Positions 12,960-25,085 of a stretch of 64,000 bases of DNA are shown in pieces. The notes beneath the pieces are model-generated. The model saw only the letters and a program-made list of their open reading frames with translations. It was not told the origin of the DNA and ran no database searches. The stretch's first letter is position 1. Each line of letters begins with the position of its first letter. The translations under genes and the position numbers were made by a program. The DNA is from Hymenolepis diminuta (taxonomy: Eukaryota; Platyhelminthes; Cestoda; Cyclophyllidea; Hymenolepididae): positions 91,556 through 155,555 of the forward strand of contig CAADRB010000014.1 in NCBI GenBank assembly GCA_900708905.1, given 5' to 3'.

Positions 12960-13537
12960 TTTTACAGATTTGTTTTCATTCGCCGCCATTTCCCGTTATT
13001 TACCGTTGTTTTCCCCCGTTGTGTGGTGGTTACGTTCTCATACGTGAGTTGAAGTGATGACTAAACAAATTTGAAACTGGCTTATTTAATTTTTGCAACA
13101 CGGAGCTCATCACAAAAGAATTATTCTCGATGTCCACGTTGGTATGGGCTTTTATGAGCTGCGTGTTGGAACGACTAAATATCCGGATATATGAAAACGA
13201 TTATGAGAGCTGATTATTTTACTCAAACTTTCCGTAGAAATAATATTTCTTATTTTTAGACTTGTCCGATGGTTTTGGCTGATCGGCCAGATTCGTGTGG
13301 ATAGAGGTAAGCTAAAGTGATAACAGCACGCATTTAAAACTGGTTTATTTGGTATTTGTAATGCTGGGTTCGTTAGAAGGCGATTTTTTAAGTCTCGCCA
13401 TCACTGTTTCGGACCTTTATAAGCTGCGTGTTATGAAGTCGGATACGCGAAAACGATTGAGAACTAATTTCGTTTTTCAACTATCTGGAAACTTAATTTT
13501 TCTCGTTTTTTAGGCTGAGAATTGGAGTTTCTTACAG
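12960..13537 (+). ncRNA. Possible spliced non-coding or 5'-UTR unit with two homologous introns
   Basis: Two diverged copies of a ~210-bp segment occupy 13044-13259 and 13307-13513. Each starts with a consensus donor (GTGAGT, GTAAGC) and ends with a T-rich tract plus TAG, so each looks like an intron. They flank a 47-nt exon-like piece (13260-13306), followed by another short piece from 13514. Shared blocks include agctgcgtgtt and gaaaacgatt. The middle piece has an ATG whose frame stops after eleven codons, so it is more likely untranslated. Orientation away from GCNA suggests a divergent transcript. Transcription itself is not shown. Confidence 0.3.
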
Positions 13538-14327
13538 GTTTTAAGGCGACTGACTATTGTATGTTGGTTTCGACCCCGTAGACACATTGGCTTACTCATA
13601 ACTGCCAGTCTCCATCGGACCATCTTGAAAAAATCGGGACTACGGTTAATGAGATTTATTGCGTGCTAAGAGGGCTCGGATAAATGAAGTTGCAACTTTG
13701 CAGCTGTTTTTTCTGGTAAAGAACATCGAATAAGAATGCCCCTTTATGCCCCATGAAACAAAGAAATCCACTATGGACGTCTTTCATTGACGAGGCAGCG
13801 CAGCGTAAAGACGCCTTCGTGGATAAACAGTTTGTATCATGGTTTCCCAAGTATGCTCTTGAAGAATGAGAGGGCACAATTTCCAAAGTCAGCTGAAATA
13901 AGAAATCAGTTCAAGCTCTAATTTGTTTAACAATAAAGCTTCACTCTCAATAGAATCGTTATCTTATATAGATGAAGTGGGGTTGGGTCTCGAGACATTA
14001 TTAGAGTAAAAGTTGTGGGAACAATGGAGCTATTGTTTGCGGGGCTGTATGCGAGGTACTTGCGGTTATTTGTACCTTTAAGGCCCAAATCGACTGAGGA
14101 GAATTCAGTTTAGTGTTTGTTGTTGTTATAGTCTAGTTTTGTGAAAATTTTTTTTACCGTGTAGGTTTTACTTGGCGAGTGTTGTGTTGCCTGATTTTTC
14201 CACTTAACAGAAAAAAATAAGTGGAATAATGGGTTTCTGTTGCTGTCATTCATGCTTTTACCGGATATCAAAGTCTTCTCACTAAATTATTTTTGGCTAA
14301 CTGGACTGATATTCGCCTCAATATGCA

Positions 14328-14335
14328 TATAAAAG
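14328..14335 (+). promoter_or_regulatory. TATA-box-like element TATAAAAG
   Basis: A consensus TATA element followed about 35 nt later by a CAGTC start-like sequence. The next ATG (14434) opens only a 15-codon frame, so no gene can be attached. May be a chance match. Confidence 0.2.
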
Positions 14336-16084
14336 GGTGAAGTGAAGCGTCTGTGCCAGTCTTTCTTATTCTCTGGTGACCTGCATTAATTATCGAACTC
14401 TCCTAGTGGGTTCCCGCATATCGTTTTTATTCCATGGCAGCAAAATTTTATGCTAGTATAGCCAACAATTTTATTATCTAGTAATTATAATTGTTAAAAA
14501 TTCGAAGATGTTGCAATGTCAGCCCTAATCGATGCGCTATTTCAGTGTGGTGTAAATTTGAATTGAGGGGATTGGCCAAAATTACCTGTTGCTATGCTTT
14601 TCTACTTAAAAATGGAAAGTAGGTTGCTTATTTTCTGTTATCCGAGTCGTCACAATCGCACATCAGTATTCATTTTTAACAGCATGCAACTGCAATCAAT
14701 GGCAAAAAGTTGTTTCCATTTTCTAGTTCTCCATCAATATCTTTATCTTCAACTCAAGCTTTTTTGTCGGTAATCCGCAATCTGTCGTGAGAAGAATACA
14801 AAAAGTTCCATCTAACCTAGACATCGAATAGAACCACGATGAAAACTCCATGTTAGGATTTTTTAAATTGGCGAAAATACATTCACGACATCCTTCCGTG
14901 AGCTCCGTATGTTATTTTCAACATATTTAATGATTTACCCATGCCGATGGCGATTAATGTCAAGAAAATTAATGATTAAAATTGTTTTACTTAGTCATAT
15001 TCGAAATATTCGTATTTCAAGTCACTATTGATTAGACAGTTTGGCATTTGGATGGAAGGATTTGTATAATTCTTGGGTATCTAGTTCGATAAAACGTAGG
15101 GAAAGTATTTTTCGTCATGTGATAAATAAATAAGGAAATTTATGTAAAAATTGTATATACGATTTTGATAATAGTATTTGTATTTTCCAAATTCTGGTAT
15201 ACTGAGGAGAGAGCTCTGTAAGGGGCTTATAATTATCTTTTCCGTATTTTGGCACTCTTTTCAGCTTTGATTTGGTTACGAAGGTCATAATTATTGCTTC
15301 ACTTAATTTAACAGCTTCGAATTTGGAATAATTTTATGAAGGTTCACATCCGATAGCGCAAAATATAAGAGGAGTGGTTGCATGACCGATTTCTTATCTA
15401 CATGTTTGTTTTATCCGACGTGAAGATAAGATTGGCTGTGGTCAGTAATATATATTTCAATATTTGATATTCTACATTTTTTCATCCAATGTTTCTAATT
15501 TTCTTGGCCCAAATTTCTATCAATTAGAGCTGTTACCTCAGATGCGATTCAAGCTATCGACTTAACTCCATTTCTCATGTTTCTTATTTTTGTCAATAAA
15601 TTCTACTCGACACAACTCTAATTTCTTTGTATCTTTGGTTAGTAAAAATCGTAATACTGGACCTCTAAGCTGCCAATTCCCTTTTAGGCGGTCGCTAATT
15701 ACGTTCATGATTTTTCTCTACATGTTTACAGCAGCTAAGCAAGTATGAATTAAGTTTCACCAAAAACGGCTTATCTTTTATATTATTATGAATTCATTTA
15801 CTTGCCGTCGAAACCGTCTATTAACCTCCAATGATATTCATTGGATTGCCCGATGTCAGTCAGTGTATTTAACGATGCTTCTCTGTTATTTCCTTGAACA
15901 TCGCAAACTTAAACTCTCTCAAACCACAAAGATAACTTCTGAACATTGAATATTGGAACATTGGGATACGACAAAAAGAACCAAGCCCACAAAATAAAAA
16001 GTGGATGACCTTATGAAGCGTTATCAACCTTTTATTTGGGTGGAGAGAGGTGTTCCTGTAGTCACTCTTTTGAGAAACTAGCAT

Positions 16085-16180
16085 TCTATCATCCCTTTGG
16101 TTGACCGCAATTACCTAGATGTGCGCCGATGAGCACCGATCTCTTGACCTCTGACTTGACAGACGTGTAGGTTGATTGAA
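16085..16180 (-). repeat. tRNA-derived SINE copy (head)
   Basis: Minus-strand copy of the head region of the same family; shares the block cgatgagcaccgatctc... gacctctgacttgacagacgtg with the other copies. The body is truncated or too diverged to align. Confidence 0.6.
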
Positions 16181-16433
16181 ATTCTACTCTATTTCACTCA
16201 CTATCTTCTCTCCTTTTAAGGCTCAGATTTCCCATAATCAAAAATAATCCATTGTCATAGATGATGAAAACTTCTTCCAATGAGACGAGCAAGATAGTGA
16301 GGCAAAGACAGAGGAAATCAAAAACTGTTCGTACATAAATAATCAGTTAAAACAAGGAATCTCCGTCCATCTTGCCCTAGTAAGTCTCTCTCTGTATGCG
16401 TCCAGTTTTGCATTTAAAACAGACACAATCCAT

Positions 16434-16459
16434 CCGCTAGGTCCTGGCCAGCCTAGCGG
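16434..16459. repeat. Short inverted repeat CCGCTAGG...CCTAGCGG
   Basis: Eight-base perfect arms separated by ten bases, the centre itself containing the palindrome CTGGCCAG. It is unusually GC-rich for this window and lies about 30 bp before a candidate exon. Function unknown. Confidence 0.5.
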
Positions 16460-16491
16460 TCCGTTAACTATAGCAATTGCTCTAACTTTAG

Positions 16492-16668
16492 GAAGCCCTT
16501 ATGCGAGAGATGATTAGTAATTGTGTGCCAATATGCGTCTATGTACGAGAGGAATACCAAAAACTAGCGAGAGAGCAAGAACTCCCCGTCAAGGAGCTGT
16601 GTCACGAGGCTTTCCAAAAGCACGGTTGTCTGGACCTAATTTGTGGAAGCAGATGTTCATACTCGTAG
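16492..16668 (+). CDS. Candidate terminal exon, unknown protein
   Basis: A pyrimidine-rich acceptor (ctaactttag) is followed by an open frame that contains ATG at 16501 and ends at TAG 16668. The frame is GC-richer than its surroundings and protein-like: charged helical stretch with VREEYQKLAREQELPVKEL and later several cysteines (KHGCLDLICGSRC). No family is recognised. It could be the last exon of a plus-strand gene, an internal exon using another donor, or a decayed coding copy. Upstream frame is closed by stops, so an exon border is needed. Confidence 0.3.
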   Translation, partial: EALMREMISNCVPICVYVREEYQKLAREQELPVKELCHEAFQKHGCLDLICGSRCSYS

Positions 16669-17058
16669 GTCGTGTTCCGTTCCATTGAAAAAGTCTCAAA
16701 ATTTGGTCCATTTTTAAATTGTTATTACGATCGGCCAAATTCGCATCATTTTATACTCCTGACAATGAGCCATTACCACGAAAATTGCTTCTCGCTTCCA
16801 GAAAAGGTTTATCATTCCTTTATCGTAGCCATTTCGTTGGTCAAGATAACATGAATTTAAAAAAGTATTATTTTAATAAATTTCATTACACAAGTTTAGT
16901 AAAGTGGATATACGTTTTCGAAGACGATCATTAGTAGTATTTGTATTTAATCGGCTAGATTCCGAATTTACTTCTTGCACATTTGAACGAACGATTAAAC
17001 AAGCATGTACAGCTTTTGTAAAGCAATATAGACATTGATTTGTACGATAATTTTTCAG

Positions 17059-17182
17059 AATGGGGAGTTCTGAGTAGAAGTTTCTCAATCAAGAATGCCT
17101 ATGTGCTTGCCCGAGTAATTTTGTTTCAAGGTCTTCTGAATCACCTTGAAGACGAATTATTTGCATCAGTGGCAACAAAAAG
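17059..17182 (+). CDS. Candidate internal exon, unknown protein
   Basis: Bounded by a good acceptor (aatttttcag) and a donor (AAG/GTACCA), phase 2 at both ends, 40 full codons open. The translation is helical and protein-like (LFQGLLNHLEDELFASVATK) with W at its start. No family is recognised. Position and strand would allow it to belong with the 16.5 kb candidate, but phases cannot be tied together without transcript data. Confidence 0.25.
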
Positions 17183-17229
17183 GTACCAATTAAATTATGA
17201 GGATGCATTTAAACAAGGGTGATCAAATG

Positions 17230-20200
17230 AGACGAATTCTCCATTCATCAGGTTTTCCCACTTTCGCTTAGTTGTGTCATATTTTACTGTTTCACATTTT
17301 TAATCCCTGGGATTCCAAGTGGCTTCATGTCCGCAATGCTCAGAGCTTACTGGCCACCCTATTAAAGGTATTTTGTTGCTCAAGCCATCTCGACACGGTT
17401 ATTGCTTCCAATAACTGGGAATGTTTATTTGATAAAAGATAGGTTGTTTTAATAAAACGATGCCATCTAATTTACTTTTCCATTAGGAAATAGTGTGAAC
17501 AGGAATTGGCTTTCAGCAGTTGGAGATGTGAAATAGGAAGTTGTAATATTATTGATGGATTCAAAGTATTTATTTTAATTTCATCAAGGAAACAAAGTAG
17601 TTGGTTTTTTTGCTATTTCGGTTACTTGAAATCAACTTGAGATCAACATCTGAGTTTACCTTTCAAAATGAAGATAGATGGAACAATTACGGATATTGAA
17701 ATCTGCCCTTTACATTATTTCAGTTCCATTAGACTTTGAAGCGCATACATTTAGAATATTATATGTATCACAACTGCCAGATTTTGAAGAAATTTAGACT
17801 AAGACCTCTTTGAGAGAAATGGTAGTTATCCTTCGATTTTATTCACTTTATTAGTGTCATCACTACCGAAATTATAGATTTCAAATTAATTTCCTCAATT
17901 AGTGCTACGATTTGCAAATATAAATTCTCCACAAATAAGAGTTTTCTCCGTCATTATTTAAATGCTTAGCTTATTTGAACATTGTATTAATGTAAAATGA
18001 GTAAAAATTCCTGATTTTTTTGGTTGGCATTAAGAACTGAAAATCAATTTCTCCCTGTAAGTCACAGAAAGTGCCGAGTCATGTCTTCCCTTTTCCTAAA
18101 AACGACTACAAAAAGTGGTTGCCGAAATCTGTTTCACCTAAACGCATTAATTTTACCAAAAGCTTCATCTTTAAAACGATTCCTGAACTGATAATAATAA
18201 CTGATAAAGCATCAAATTATTTTCATAGATTTAGTTTTATTAGGAACAATAAGTGGATCTTTCGTGTCATAGTGATAGTCTCACGAGCTTTGTGATCCAT
18301 GTCGGAGTAAATAAGACCTCTTCTATTTGTGCGCATGCTTTGGCATGCTGTTGACAAAACCATGTTGTGACCTTAAATGCCCACGTCGCGTTAAAGTACA
18401 GCATAACAATAAATTTTCTGTTCAAAACTGTTTGAGCCAGGCTAATAACGTGGCTAAAATGATATTTTTTTACTTTATCTTCGCTGAGATGGGACAGGAA
18501 GGTGTAAAACATTGAAAATCGCACTTACAAAGAAGAAGGGTGCCGGATTTGACCGATTTTAATCTAGAAAAGACGAATTCCTCTGCAGCTTATTTGCAAT
18601 TTGTATCTGTCACAAAGGCTTTCATAGTTTGAGAGATTGAAAGTATCCTTTTTTTCGGCTGAAGCTTATATTTGGAGGCGATCCTGGTGCAGCTGAACTA
18701 GATTGCATTTTTCAAGAGTGTTTATTTCCATTAGTATTTTCGCAATCCCGCATTTTTAAAAGCCGGTTCAAAGTCATCCGATCGCAGAAGAAAGTGTGCA
18801 TTATCAAACTACGTAGGTTTACAAAGTTGGGTGATGGTACCACTCAGGCTTTTAGCAATACACATATATTAACATTAATATAAAGTCATGGTTATACTAA
18901 AATGAAGAAAATAAGATGATCAGCGAGGAATTCAGAACTTTGTATATCAGTTCTATTCATCAAGAACGGTTATTTCAATAACGAAATGAAATTGCCTTTT
19001 ATCTTTGTATTTATTTAATTGATAAGTTGCTAAAATGGCTTGGAATGGAGCATGCTTACCTTAGAAGAGAAGATGGTCTGCGGAACAAAAATTTCATTTT
19101 TTCTTATCAGTTGAACAGAAAGACAGATCGGTAAAGTCTCGCGTCCCATGAGGGTGTTAGATAAAAGCTACACAGTTTTCATTTGCATTATTTTTGGAGG
19201 GAACGGAGTTAACTTTGAAAGTAAGGAGTTCCCTCTGAATAGATTCGCCTTTAGTACCCCTTTGTCTTTAAAATCATTTTTAGTTGAAGATATCTGAGGG
19301 AGTATATACTTTTACTTTAGAAACTGAGGAGTTAAAACTGCACTGGATATCGGCTTATTACAAGAAATAAAGTTCTAATTAAAGATGTTTCCTATTTACA
19401 TAACTATATCAAGAGATCTTGAAGTGATTATTTATTGAATCATTGTTCCTTGTCATGCTAAAATTTGACAAATGTTACGGCATTTCATAATAAAATCTGA
19501 TTTCCGATTAAGATTAGACGTTGAATTTTCCGTTTCCTGAATTTTACAAATCTTGACTAATTTTTCTCCTCGTAAATACATCTTGCTTGATCACAGGATC
19601 GAAAAGGTAATGAAAACGATGACGTCCTAACCTTCCTTAATATTTATACAAAATGTAACATCCTCAGATTCTGTTCATAGGCTAAATTTACCCCAGATGG
19701 CTTTTCACAAATTTAGCTGCGAAATATGTTCAATAGTCAGTTAAGGCTAGCATGATATCTCTGATACATATGACATTGTTTTAGAATTGCGATACCTTTA
19801 TCCCTACACTTTAACCTTATTTTCAAATTCATACAATTTAAGAATTTAAGATCACTTTCTACCTTCTTTATCATATGGTATGCATCTTCATTTTCTTCAA
19901 GTTATTTTATTTAAAACATTACCTTGTTTTCCCTTACATTAACAATAATATCCACATTATGTATTATTAGAAGAACCGAAAAATCTGAGACATTACGTCA
20001 ACTTGCTTGGTATGACAGAGGTACCAAATAATTCGTCTGTAATAGTGCTACTTTTTAAATAATAATCATATGTTTACTTAATACATAGTATTTATTACTA
20101 TGGTTTGAGAAGGGATACATAGATTTGAAATTTTTAATTTAATGAACGGAAATGAAAATTCGCTCTATGAAATTTCTCCCGTTCATTCCTCAACTCCAAA

Positions 20201-20740
20201 AAACAACAATAGCATTTTTATGTTACCCAAATATTTCCTTTAGAGCTTCTCCTCTTCAGAAATCTCTAAGAAAGTTTGATATCACTTTTAATGCATTAGA
20301 AATTCGGGATAACATCTCGATAGATTTCTGTTCAGAAATTGTGCATTTGAAGAGGTTGAAATTTGTTGCAGTTGTTCTACGGTGATCTCTTATAATATTA
20401 TTTCCTAAATGATTTACGTTTTAATCATTGGGACAGATCCAAATACTCAGGAAGAGATAAGTAATTAAATTTTAATTGAGATATTTTCACTTTTTGGTAG
20501 GGAGGGCACATTTGGGCAGTATGGGTTAGAGCCAAGAAATCGGCAGAACCCTAATTCATACAGGCTCCGGATTCATCAGGTCAACTGCTTTGTACCTTGA
20601 AGTTCAATCAAGCCTGTCTCATTTTTTTCTTAATCTTCTCATTCGAATAAAAAATCCCAATGACGGAAAGCACTTTCCCTTCATTTTAAGGCTAGAATGG
20701 TTAAATAAGCTTATTATAGAACGTTCCATTTTGTAGCAGC
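17230..20740. other. Anonymous intergenic DNA
   Basis: AT-rich, with several 60-75-codon chance open frames on both strands that lack splice borders or coherent composition. No RNA gene or element recognised. Confidence 0.5.
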
Positions 20741-20744
20741 GTTA

Positions 20745-20995
20745 TTTTAAGCTTCGCATTTAGTGCGCTGTACCATTATAGTACGCGCAACGCATGCATT
20801 TGTACGCACGCATGAATGATCACGTGACACCTGCTCACACACGACGCACCGGTAAGCGCGAGTTCCACGTTCGACTTTGTCACGTGCCACAGTCCAATTG
20901 CCCGCGTGCCTCTCGCATTTGGCACAGAGGTGGGATCGTGAAGTGCGCATACCACGGGTACGTGCGGCAGTGCTACCGGCCGCATCAAGTTAGTT
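20745..20995. other. CpG/GC-rich patch with CACGTG sites and Cys-rich minus frame
   Basis: A sharply bounded GC- and CpG-rich block in AT-rich DNA. It contains CACGTG-type E-box palindromes near 20821 and 20880. On the minus strand an open frame (20747-20950) encodes CAKC and CVVC pairs spaced like a small zinc-binding domain plus further cysteines; on the plus strand another frame (20794-21123) is open. Neither matches a family I know. It may be a promoter island or a decayed exon. Confidence 0.3.
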
Positions 20996-21321
20996 CTCTT
21001 TTCGATTGTATATTATGTGGCAATTTTAAATCACCCCGCTTACCCGATTACTACTTCCAGCTGCATCCTTTATTTGGTCTAGCAGGTTTGACTCCTAAAA
21101 TATACCTGTTGGCTGCTGGCTAAGGCAAAGTTATCCGGATAGTTAAATCAGGGTTTGTTTTGAAAATGCAGGATCTTCTTGCCTCCTTTTACGCTTACTG
21201 AGTTAAAGTGCAGCTGGCTACTGATGAATTCATCGCTAGAAGGGAGAGTAACCTAGTATGAATTTGACGATAAGAAGAAGAGGAAATAAGTGTTTCCTTT
21301 CGTAGTAACCGCCCACGGGTT

Positions 21322-21478
21322 CAGTGCGGCTGCTGTTGCTGCACAAGTAGACAATTCGTGTAATGGTATTATTGAAAGTATAGGGTGCTCATTTGCTACA
21401 ACGGAAAAGAATAGTTCTAGGAGAAATTCAGTTTTAAAAAGTTACCTACTCATCGCGCGTCAGTGCTTCAATCGCTAG
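21322..21478 (+). CDS. Candidate terminal exon, unknown protein
   Basis: A good acceptor (gtttcctttcgtag) precedes an open frame of about 51 codons ending in TAG at 21478. The start is Ala-rich (HGFSAAAVAAQVDNS), then Ser/Arg-rich. The GC content is above background. No homologue recognised and no upstream exon could be joined, so it may be chance. Confidence 0.2.
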
Positions 21479-22699
21479 TATTGTATTTGACATAATGCAT
21501 ACAATGTCCTAAAGAAATTTTTTGTATTAATTAATCAGTATACAGTTCGCTTGAAAGGTAGCGTCATAAACAGGTCTCTAGGCGTTTACATTTTCAAGAG
21601 TATACCAAATTTTAGGAACACCAAAAAATTCATAAACGACCTGTTCGCGTGAAAAGATTGTGATAGATCATTAAGGCAGCACATAGTCGGACTACCGGGA
21701 AATGTTCCAAAGCCCAAGACCACAGATTCGATAACAGTGTCCCGAAATTGCAGGTTAGTGTTTATTAAGAAATTCGAATTTAAAAGGGCTCATGTGTCCT
21801 TATTATGCTTACTTAAAAAAAAATATTAATATTTGATCTTCAAAATTGGGAATCCCTTCTCGAACAACCTCCATTTAAATACAACTACTTATTCCAATAT
21901 TTTTAGTTTCGGAGGGAGGCGACTATGAAACAAATTAAATTTAAAGTGTAATACTTTCAACATTCGACTGCTAAACTTCATTCTTAAGAACAATTCCACT
22001 TTTTATTAACCGAAAGTGGACTGCTTAACCTAACAAACTGAATGAAGATTCCAATCAATTATTCTATGAAAGGCAAATTTACATGGCAGTGAAAAGAGAA
22101 TCAGCATTCAGAAAAAAAGTAATATGCAGAGAATTCAAACGACTTCTCCAAATACATTTGAAAGAACTCGAGCTAAAATAGACCAAGTTTATCGTGAACG
22201 AAATTCTCTGACTTAATTGTCCAAAACGGTAGTTTTATTAATTTGCATAATTAATGCCAGCTTTAAATGAGATTTTTTTCAGAAAATTTATAAGAATCAA
22301 CTCTTAAATACATATCATTATTATAGCCCGCTGTAATACAGAAAGTTTGACCGTGGGAAAGCACCTGACATCGAGTAAGTAATGTTCAATAAGGAAAAAA
22401 GGGGATCGACGCAAGCGTCAAAATTACATAAGCCGGTACACTGGAAATCATGATTTTTAAAAACCTGTTTTACTTTAAATCCCCATTCTGAAATATGACG
22501 GTTAAATATCAAACTCTAGCATACTTTCTATTCTGGGAAGCATTTAGATTCCGTATTCAAAAGATAGAAATCATTCAATTGGAAGTCTGCTACACAATCA
22601 TTTCCAATGTCCAGGTGTTTAACCTCTTGCACTTTAGTTTGGTCTTGTTAATTCAAGAATTTTACCTGAGTTGTGTATTTTGCGCAGATGATAAAATTC

Positions 22700-22975
22700 C
22701 TACAACTCTACATTCTTAACTCACACAACCGTCGTCTCACACCACAAAGCTGTCACCACCGCGCACATTCATTTTAAGTGCTAAAAGTGCATTTTGTCTG
22801 ATGCACCCTTATACCAGTCTCCTTATCTGTCGCAATGTAATCAAACCGCAACGCGCACACGCCAAAGGAGGGTCTTACGAGGCCCCTTTATTAATGGGGT
22901 GGGGCTGGTGTCTCTGACTGCGTCACTCCATTCCTTTCTATCCTAATCTAACCGGTTGGATGGGGCCCTTGATGG
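22700..22975. other. GC-rich patch
   Basis: Locally CpG-rich DNA (for example cgcaacgcgcacacgcc and a near-palindromic gcccctttattaatgggg). No frame or RNA structure could be assigned. It resembles the patches at 20.8 and 24.2 kb in composition. Confidence 0.3.
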
Positions 22976-24089
22976 TTATAAATCAAACTGATATGGGCAT
23001 TAAATTAGTGAAACCATTACCTTTTTTGTTGGTATATAAATTAATGAGAAAGTTCCTGTTATTACCATCACCATTGTCATGGTATGATCTGAATGTGAGA
23101 TAATCATTTAAAGGTTCAATTAAATCACCTTAACTGAGAATTCTGAGGTATGCAAATTGTTCAGCTGACAATAACTTTCCACATACGAAGGCCGTATACT
23201 TATGAACATGTTATTTTGAATAAAATTTGATCTAAACCGACATTGAATTGAGGATTAGATCGCATATCACCCCAACTAATTGGATATCATATTGGAGCTG
23301 ATGCACATTTACAGGGTAATCTGAGGAATAACATAAAGCTAATCTAATTCATATGGCAAAATACTAGTAATCCTAACCAGATAATTGTCTGCCTGCTCTA
23401 AAGTAACACCGCCCCGGTTTTCATTTCTAATTTTCTCCGTACATGATACAGCAATGTACATAATTTCCCGAACGTCGTTAAAAGATAACTATATGCACAC
23501 ATCAATCCGCAGTGTGACAACTATTTTTATACCTCTAAACAAAAAATAACCGGAATAATGAAAAAATGTGACCTAATTCATCTTTGAGTCGCTTTTAGTT
23601 TTTCCATCGTGAATAGATTTTTCTTCGCAAACTCTTACTTTAACAAATAATGACAATCCCAATTTAATTCAGCGAAATATGATTGCTAACGTCTATTACG
23701 TCATACTGTCTGATGAGTAACGTTTTATGAATAGCATTACAGCAACAGCAATTAAGGCCCATTATCTCCAGAATGATATTTGAATATCTAATGTAAGCAG
23801 CTCTATCAAACCCAAATTGATAAAAGAAAAAATACGTAGAATTTTGTATCTAATTTGTGTTTGTACCAGATCAATTTGTAATTTTATTTATAAATTAATC
23901 AATAAAAAACAAGCGCGAAGTCCTGTTTAAATGCGTTTGTTTGGGAATCTAGCGTTGTGAAAATAAAAAGCTGTTGAAACAACTCAAACTTCACACAGCT
24001 AGATAACCAAAGAATAGCATATAAACTTTCATATGACTATGCAAGAAGTTATAGGTTATGAAAAAGATCGTCAGAACCTACAGTGTGAA

Positions 24090-24350
24090 GGGGACCGATC
24101 ACAAAGGTACATGCTGACACGCACAAAGACGTGTGACGAGAACAACCGTCACAGAGCTTACCGGTTTTTAACTGCGACAAGAGTGTATCACACCAGAATA
24201 ACAACACAACGCATTAGTAGTCTTCTCTTTCGCCAATGGCTCAGTTCAAGGGCGGTGGTGCGCACGTGGCGTCTAGGCTTGCGTGTGCGCGTAATTAGCC
24301 AATAGGCGGCGTGCTAGGCTATGTGACCTTACGTCTGATTTGCCTCCCAC
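24090..24350. promoter_or_regulatory. CpG-rich block with two CCAAT boxes
   Basis: CpG-rich DNA with two plus-strand CCAAT motifs (about 24233 and 24298) some 65 bp apart, a spacing typical of NF-Y-type promoters. No gene start can be tied to it. Open frames here on both strands (24033-24305 plus, 24273-24494 minus) look like composition effects. Confidence 0.3.
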
Positions 24351-24939
24351 GCTTTCATGACTTAGAGAGTTCAGGAGACTCTTCTCTCTCCCCCTACCAA
24401 TCATCTCCAAACCTAATTTACAGAATATCTTCCCGGATTGGTCAATTCCACAACCGAAAGTCGAAAATCCCTGGAATTTAACTGCTTCTAACAAACACGA
24501 AGATTTTTACATATATCAGAGTAGATTTTACGGAAAGTATCTTCCAATTATTTTAAAGGTGTTCCCAAAAAGTAAGTGTGGTATGGAGGTTCAGATCAGT
24601 AATAACCATGAATTTAAATTTTGAACCATGTTATTTGTCTGTACATACTTTTTAGACATAAATTTATGAGCATATTAAAAAGAGAAGCAAAGTTGGATGC
24701 GGTTTTGTTTGTGTGGCAAGTAGTTAAAATTACGAAGAATACGCCATGCATTCGACACGTATTAACCTTAAAATGCGAAGGTCCAAGATTTCGGTTATTT
24801 AAATTTGTTTGATAGCAGGCTTATAGAATTATCCTACCTAATTGGGTAAAAGGCGATTAGCGGGTACAAACTGTTTGAAGCCCATTAGGGTACATGCTAA
24901 TGACATTTTATTAGGATAAGAGGAAGTTATCTGATTAGA

Positions 24940-25085
24940 AACCCATTATGCTATCTCTCCTGTTGATCAAATCTAGCCGAGGCTGTTGGCCACCGAGAAT
25001 ACTGAATACGCGCCGATGAGCATCGATCTCGCGACATCTTACTTGACAGATATACACATTGACCAAGTTGAAGATTATATCGACT
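24940..25085 (-). repeat. tRNA-derived SINE copy
   Basis: Minus-oriented copy aligned with 3890-4105 over both the body block (ctctcctgttgatcaaatc) and the head (cgccgatgagcatcgatctc). The second half of the A box is lost. Confidence 0.6.

Larger units (their letters stand above)
13538..16430. other. Anonymous intergenic DNA
   Basis: No open frame with protein-like composition and good splice borders was found on either strand. It holds a TATA-like element at 14328 and otherwise AT-rich unique-looking sequence. Confidence 0.5.
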
